8,806 nt of DNA, taken from Candidatus Rokuibacteriota bacterium (GTDB lineage: Bacteria > Methylomirabilota > Methylomirabilia > Rokubacteriales > CSP1-6). The notes below the pieces were generated by a model. That model had not been told where the DNA came from, ran no database searches, and saw only the letters and a list, made by a program, of their open reading frames with translations. The position numbers and the translations under genes were made by a program. Location: assembly GCA_016201575.1 (NCBI GenBank), contig JACQCN010000083.1, forward strand, positions 1-8,806. Direction: 5' to 3'. Shown one piece after another: positions 6,086-8,806 of the stretch; the first letter of the stretch is position 1, and each line of letters starts with the position of its first letter.

Positions 6086-6856
6086 TCAGGGCGAGATTCC
6101 CGCCGCGGCGAGCAGACTGGCCTGCCGCAGCAGGATGACCAGGCCGACGGCGGCCACGAGCGCCGCGAAGGCTTGGCGGAGGCGCTCGGCGCGCACGCGG
6201 CGCGCGGCGACTTGACCCACGAACATCCCCGCTCCCGCGCAGGCCACGAACTCGGCGGTGAGCACCCAGTCGATCTGCGCCTGGCCCAGGTGGCCGAGCA
6301 GCCCGGAGGTGCTGCTGAGCGCGATCGTGGCCAGCGATGTCCCGATGGCGTCCTTCATCGGCAGCCGGCCCGCCCAGAGCAGCGCGGGGACGATCACGAA
6401 GCCGCCGCCCACGCCGAGAAACCCGGTCAGGACGCCGACCCCGAACCCCACCGCGACCATGGCCGCGAAGCGGGGCTCGACCCAGTCGAGCGCGACCGGT
6501 TCGCGCCGCTTCCGCGCCATCGAGACCGCCACGATCAGCATGAGGATCGCGAACAGCGTGAGGAGCCACCGCTCTGACACGCGCTGCGTCAGGCGCGCCC
6601 CGAGCAGGGCGCCCACGATCCCGGCACCCCCGAACACGAGCGCGGTCCGGAGCCGCACGAGCCCGAGCCGCGCGTAGAGGAGCGTCCCGAGGGCGCTGAC
6701 CATGCCCACCACGACCAGCGACATGGTGATGGCGGCCTGGGCGGGGACGCCGGCCACGTAGACGAGGATGGGGACCGTCAGGATGGAGCCGCCGCCGCCC
6801 AGGAGGCCGAGCGAGACCCCCGCCAGCAGGCTGAGTGCGAGCGCGACCGGGATCAT
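6086..6856 (-). CDS. TauE/SafE family sulfite exporter-type permease
   Basis: A 256-residue inner-membrane protein of the TauE/SafE family, whose members move sulfite, sulfoacetate or related organosulfur anions. It shows the family's internal duplication: a glycine-rich re-entrant motif GLLGGGGSILTVPIL at 17-31 recurs as GFLGVGGGFVIVPAL at 145-159. About eight hydrophobic segments flank a charged central loop (residues 113-129). Length is normal. The ATG at 6856 directly follows the TAG (6859-6857) of the 43-codon frame, so translation is probably coupled; a weak GGTGG lies inside that frame's end. tsdA follows after 41 bases, suggesting export or uptake of a sulfur oxyanion linked to thiosulfate/tetrathionate chemistry. 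The family is broad and some members have nothing to do with sulfur; the neighbour is what favours a sulfur role. Confidence 0.85.
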   Translation of the reverse strand: MIPVALALSLLAGVSLGLLGGGGSILTVPILVYVAGVPAQAAITMSLVVVGMVSALGTLLYARLGLVRLRTALVFGGAGIVGALLGARLTQRVSERWLLTLFAILMLIVAVSMARKRREPVALDWVEPRFAAMVAVGFGVGVLTGFLGVGGGFVIVPALLWAGRLPMKDAIGTSLATIALSSTSGLLGHLGQAQIDWVLTAEFVACAGAGMFVGQVAARRVRAERLRQAFAALVAAVGLVILLRQASLLAAAGISP

Positions 6857-6988
6857 CTACGAGAACAGCGCCACCAGCGTGTCTTCGCCGATCTGCCCGA
6901 GCGAAGCACCCGGGGCAGGCGCCGCGAGCCCGAGGGCCGGGCCCGCGGCCCACCCGGACCCCGGCGCGACGACAATCGCGTCATACAT
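6857..6988 (-). CDS. Small 43-residue frame coupled to the TauE/SafE gene, function unknown
   Basis: An ATG at 6988 has an AAGGAG ribosome site 9 bases upstream, as good as any in the window. The frame runs 43 codons to a TAG that abuts the permease ATG with no gap. About 86% of codons end in G or C, like real genes here. The product begins MYDAIVVA, like the opening strand of an FAD-binding oxidoreductase (usual MYDAIVVGAGPAG). It then loses the glycine motif and becomes Ala/Pro/Gly-rich, ending in TLVALFS. It could be a translated leader peptide that controls the permease, a small protein, or the remnant of a flavoprotein broken by deletion. No transmembrane segment or signal peptide is evident. 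I do not recognise a family. Confidence 0.4.
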   Translation of the reverse strand: MYDAIVVAPGSGWAAGPALGLAAPAPGASLGQIGEDTLVALFS

Positions 6989-7076
6989 GTCGGTTCACTC
7001 CTTCGCGCCGACGACACCCCGAGGCGGTGACGCCGGCGCGCATGACGTCGACGCTGCCGTGATGGTCTCCTGCGGC

Positions 7077-7448
7077 TCAGCCGGCGAAGCAGTAACTGCA
7101 GCCGCGCTGCTGCGCGCGATTGACCGCCCACACCCCCGACGGCACGACCTGCATACCGGGCAGGACGGCGGCGAGCCAGTCCCGGCGCACCTCGTCGGGG
7201 TTCATGCTCATCTTCTTGGCCACCAGACCGCTGTAGAACGTGATCGCCATGTTACAGGCGCCGAAGAGCACCCCGCTCGCCAGCAGCTCGTCGATGCTCA
7301 TGCCGGGCAGCGGCAGCTCGCCAGGCGCCGGCTTGTAGAACATGTTCCGCACCGACGGGGCGTTGGTCTTGGCGTCGGTGATGTTGAACACCTCGCCGAG
7401 CTTGTACTTCGCCCACGCGCCGTCGGCCAGGGCGAAGGGGATGGAGCT
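7077..7448 (-). pseudogene. DsrE-like family protein, C-terminal part only (5'-truncated or frameshifted)
   Basis: The frame read from 7448 gives SSIPFALADGAWAKYKLGEV and continues through VRNMFYKP to a C-terminal half of DsrE-like type: ELLASGVLFGACNMAI, then LPGMQVVPSGVWAVNRAQQRG and the ending CSYCFAG. The pattern of a strand with a central cysteine, then a hydrophobic strand and a final Q-x-x-G element, is how I recognise the fold. DsrE proteins carry persulfide sulfur on such a cysteine. Counted from a GTG at 7391, cysteines are C46, C98 and C101. Homologous-looking sequence starts before that GTG, immediately after an in-frame TGA (7451-7449), with no usable start and no N-terminal half. 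A promoter, ribosome site and ATG (7461) exist just upstream, but that ATG reads six codons (MLDLKL) and then runs in another frame. A deletion, frameshift or assembly error is likely. An alternative is a short functional protein from GTG 7391 (104 residues). Confidence 0.6.
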
Positions 7449-7458
7449 TCAAGTCGAG

Positions 7459-7475
7459 CATGGCGGCTTCCCCCT
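7459..7475 (-). promoter_or_regulatory. Ribosome site and ATG in front of the truncated DsrE-like gene
   Basis: On the minus strand a purine run AAGGGGGAAG precedes an ATG at 7461-7459 by a short spacer. The ATG opens a frame (MLDLKL) one base out of register with the DsrE-like frame that starts at 7448. It is the natural start for the intact ancestor of this gene, which is why the damage is placed between 7449 and 7461. Confidence 0.4.
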
Positions 7476-7561
7476 TGTGGAATGAAACAGCGAGCACTTC
7501 GGCGACCGAGGCCCGGGAGCGTGAGCGCTGTCCGGGGCTTATGTGTCAGGACGGTGGCCAG

Positions 7562-7590
7562 ACTGTATTGCTCCCGGCGGCCGATGTCAA
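7562..7590 (-). promoter_or_regulatory. Sigma70-type promoter of the sulfur gene set
   Basis: On the minus strand a perfect -35, TTGACA (7590-7585), is followed after 17 bases by TACAGT (7567-7562), four of six matches to the -10. The start would be near 7555, about 95 bases before the ATG at 7461. No other promoter-like sequence is evident before tsdA, so it could serve the DsrE-like, 43-codon, TauE/SafE and tsdA frames as one operon. The rest of 7462-7700 holds no gene that I can support. Confidence 0.55.
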
Positions 7591-7700
7591 CCGGCCCATG
7601 GACCACGGAGACGGCCCGGCGGCCGCTACCCGGGCGCTGGCCCGTCCACAGTCTGAACGCGCGGATCAGGCTCGAGCCACGTCGCGATACGGATGATGGA

Positions 7701-8495
7701 TCAACCGCCCATGACGAGACCGCCGTCGACGTTGATGGCCTGGCCCGTCATGTAGTCGGAGTCGGCGCTGGCCAGGAAGACGACGGTGCCCGTGAGGTCC
7801 TCGGCGCGCTCCGGCCGGCCGAGCGGGATGCCGGCGATGCGGCGCTTCCAGGCCTCGCCGCGCGCCCAGCCCTCGAGCGCCGTCCACTCCGCGTCGATCT
7901 GCTCCCACATCGGCGTCTCGACGACACCGGGGCAGAGCGCGTTGGAGGTGACGCGATGGGGCGCGAGCACGGAGGCCGCCGTCCGCGTGACGCTCACCAC
8001 GCCCGCCTTGGAGGCCGAGTACGGCCCGAGCAGCGCCTGGCCGCCGCGGTAGGCGGCGATGGAGGCGGTCTGGATGAGCTTGCCGCGCAGCTCGGAGCCC
8101 GGGATCGGGTCCTGCTTCACCATCTGCCGCGCCACCGCCTGCAGCACGAAGAAGACGGCGCGCAGGTTGACGGTCATGATGCGGTCCCAGTCGGCTTCCG
8201 TCACGTCGAGCAGGGGCTTGGTCTGGATGACGCCGGCGTTGTTGAAGAGGACGTCGAGCCGGCCCCAGCGCGCGTAGGCGGCGTCGACCATGCGCTCGAT
8301 GTCGGCCGCGCGCGTGACGTCGGCCGCGATCGCGTGCTGCCCCAGCTCGGCCGCGAGCTTCTCCGCGCCGGGCCCGTTGACGTCGGCGAGCAGCAGCCGC
8401 GCGCCCTCCGCGTCGAGCCGGCGCGCGCACGCCGCGCCGATGCCCGACGCCGCTCCCGTGATCAGCACCGTCCGTCCGTCCAGCCGTCCGCTCAT
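7701..8495 (-). CDS. Short-chain dehydrogenase/reductase (classical SDR)
   Basis: A 264-residue cytoplasmic NAD(P)-dependent oxidoreductase acting on an alcohol/ketone pair. Classical SDR landmarks are all present: cofactor motif T13-G-A-A-S-G-I-G20, D38 at the end of the second strand (favours NAD), D59-V60, N85-N-A-G88, N110, and the catalytic set S145, Y159 and K163 (YSASK). The C-terminal substrate loop begins with CPGVVETPMW. Length is standard. The open frame extends upstream to 8777, but the start was set at ATG 8495: it is where the family begins (MSGRLDGRTVLITG), with a GGAAGG purine run about 9 bases upstream, and the upstream extension has no SDR character. It resembles sugar-alcohol or 3-hydroxyacyl dehydrogenases of the family; the substrate cannot be assigned. 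It has its own possible promoter at 8535-8563 and lies upstream of the sulfur gene set on the same strand. Confidence 0.88.
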   Translation of the reverse strand: MSGRLDGRTVLITGAASGIGAACARRLDAEGARLLLADVNGPGAEKLAAELGQHAIAADVTRAADIERMVDAAYARWGRLDVLFNNAGVIQTKPLLDVTEADWDRIMTVNLRAVFFVLQAVARQMVKQDPIPGSELRGKLIQTASIAAYRGGQALLGPYSASKAGVVSVTRTAASVLAPHRVTSNALCPGVVETPMWEQIDAEWTALEGWARGEAWKRRIAGIPLGRPERAEDLTGTVVFLASADSDYMTGQAINVDGGLVMGG

Positions 8496-8534
8496 TGTCC
8501 TGGACCTTCCCTTCCTGGGTTGGGCGACGGCCCG

Positions 8535-8563
8535 AGGATGGGCCGAAGCCCGGCGCGCGTCAA
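8535..8563 (-). promoter_or_regulatory. Possible promoter of the SDR gene
   Basis: On the minus strand TTGACG (8563-8558) matches five of six -35 bases and is followed after 17 bases by CATCCT (8540-8535), a poor -10 (three of six). Transcription would start near 8528, about 33 bases before the ATG. The identical spacing to the two better promoters at 1811-1839 and 7562-7590 is the main reason to list it. Confidence 0.33.
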
Positions 8564-8566
8564 GAT

Positions 8567-8593
8567 GGGGGCCGGGAAATCCTTCAGGCCCCC
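8567..8593. repeat. Inverted repeat in the divergent intergenic region
   Basis: GGGGGCC (8567-8573) and GGCCCCC (8587-8593) form a 7-bp stem over a 13-base loop, between the divergent SDR gene and the plus-strand gene at 8707. It lies just upstream of the possible SDR -35. It could be a protein-binding site or simply GC-rich chance pairing. Confidence 0.3.
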
Positions 8594-8634
8594 CGCGGCC
8601 CTGACGCCATAATCGAGACAGCGGCGACACGCGC

Positions 8635-8655
8635 CCGGTGCCGGAGTCGCACCGG
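8635..8655. repeat. Inverted repeat upstream of the terminal membrane gene
   Basis: CCGGTGC (8635-8641) and GCACCGG (8649-8655) are perfect 7-base arms separated by 7 bases, a half-site spacing seen in operators for dimeric regulators. It stands about 52 bases before the ATG at 8707. Function is not shown by the sequence. Confidence 0.35.
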
Positions 8656-8665
8656 CAGCCTTTCT

Positions 8666-8684
8666 GGCCATCCGCGGCCATCCG
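8666..8684. repeat. Tandem direct repeat GGCCATCCG
   Basis: The 9-mer GGCCATCCG occurs at 8666-8674 and again at 8676-8684, a period of 10 bases, close to one helical turn. It lies between the inverted repeat and the ribosome site of the gene at 8707, where a regulator could bind. It may also be chance. Confidence 0.4.
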
Positions 8685-8706
8685 ACGGATCGATACGGGA
8701 GGGCGT

Positions 8707-8806
8707 ATGGTGTGGATGCTGGTCTGGAGCCTGGTCGGGCTCGCGTTCCTGGCGGCGCCCATCGTGACGTTCATCATGATGCTGGAGCTGCGTGACCGCG
8801 TGCGGC
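8707..8806 (+). CDS. N-terminus of a membrane protein, cut by the window end
   Basis: An ATG at 8707 preceded by a GGGAGG ribosome site (8697-8702) opens a frame that stays open to the last base. The 33 visible codons give one hydrophobic segment (residues 2-25, starting MVWMLVWSLVGLAFLAAP), followed by a charged stretch LELRDRVR that could begin a cytoplasmic helix or coiled coil. It is probably a membrane-anchored protein with its C-terminal part in the cytoplasm. The family cannot be recognised from this fragment. Confidence 0.5.
   Translation, partial: MVWMLVWSLVGLAFLAAPIVTFIMMLELRDRVR

Noticed and set aside
7631..7678. Small hairpin CGGGC/GCCCG and palindrome GGCTCGAGCC downstream of the SDR gene
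   Set aside because: A 5-bp stem and a loopless 10-base palindrome are too weak in this base composition to call a terminator or operator.
6768..8612. 614-codon plus-strand frame across the sulfur genes and SDR
   Set aside because: It is antisense to the TauE/SafE start, the DsrE-like gene and the SDR with clear motifs; no ribosome site, repetitive composition.
8496..8777. N-terminal extension of the SDR frame to 8777
   Set aside because: SDR homology begins at the ATG at 8495 with a purine-rich site upstream; the extension carries the divergent promoter region and overlaps the start of the plus-strand gene.
1..8806. CRISPR array, insertion sequence, phage or toxin-antitoxin system
   Set aside because: No regularly spaced repeats, transposase motifs, terminal inverted repeats, integrase or defence-gene domains were seen on either strand.

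Overview
The window is very GC-rich bacterial DNA, with strong third-position G/C in every real gene and many long antisense shadow frames. The gene content is exported SMP-30-like protein, phytanoyl-CoA dioxygenase, zinc alcohol dehydrogenase, luciferase-like monooxygenase, TsdA-type cytochrome, TauE/SafE permease and SDR. Together with GC-rich intergenic palindromes, this suggests an uncultured soil or subsurface bacterium, for example Rokubacteria/Methylomirabilota or a similarly GC-rich proteobacterial lineage. That placement is inference from style; no ribosomal or other marker gene is present.

Layout. Bases 1-148 hold no clear gene but end in a strong hairpin (116-144). On the minus strand follow a Cu/Zn superoxide dismutase without a normal start (149-646) and, upstream of it, a secreted SMP-30/gluconolactonase-like protein (660-1748) with a recognisable promoter (1811-1839). 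Divergent from these, on the plus strand, are a phytanoyl-CoA dioxygenase-family oxygenase (1911-2738), a zinc- and NAD-dependent alcohol dehydrogenase 8 bases later (2747-3847), two hairpins (3852-3914), and a luciferase-like flavin monooxygenase (4025-5161).

Convergent to the last gene is a minus-strand set read from about 7555 down to 5193: promoter (7562-7590), a 5'-truncated DsrE-like gene (7077-7448), a tiny 43-codon frame (6857-6988) whose stop abuts the next start, a TauE/SafE sulfite-exporter-type permease (6086-6856), and a diheme cytochrome of the thiosulfate dehydrogenase/tetrathionate reductase TsdA type (5193-6044). This reads as a small sulfur-oxyanion module. Upstream of it is a minus-strand short-chain dehydrogenase (7701-8495). 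The window ends in the first 33 codons of a plus-strand membrane protein (from 8707).

Working together: the plus-strand block looks like an oxidative catabolic set (oxygenase, alcohol oxidation, flavin monooxygenation) with unknown substrate. The minus-strand block would oxidise or interconvert thiosulfate and tetrathionate in the periplasm and move sulfite or related anions through TauE/SafE. The most unusual point is that several genes look damaged or oddly started at their 5' ends (SOD, DsrE-like, the 43-codon frame). This could be real decay, programmed frameshifting, or assembly error.
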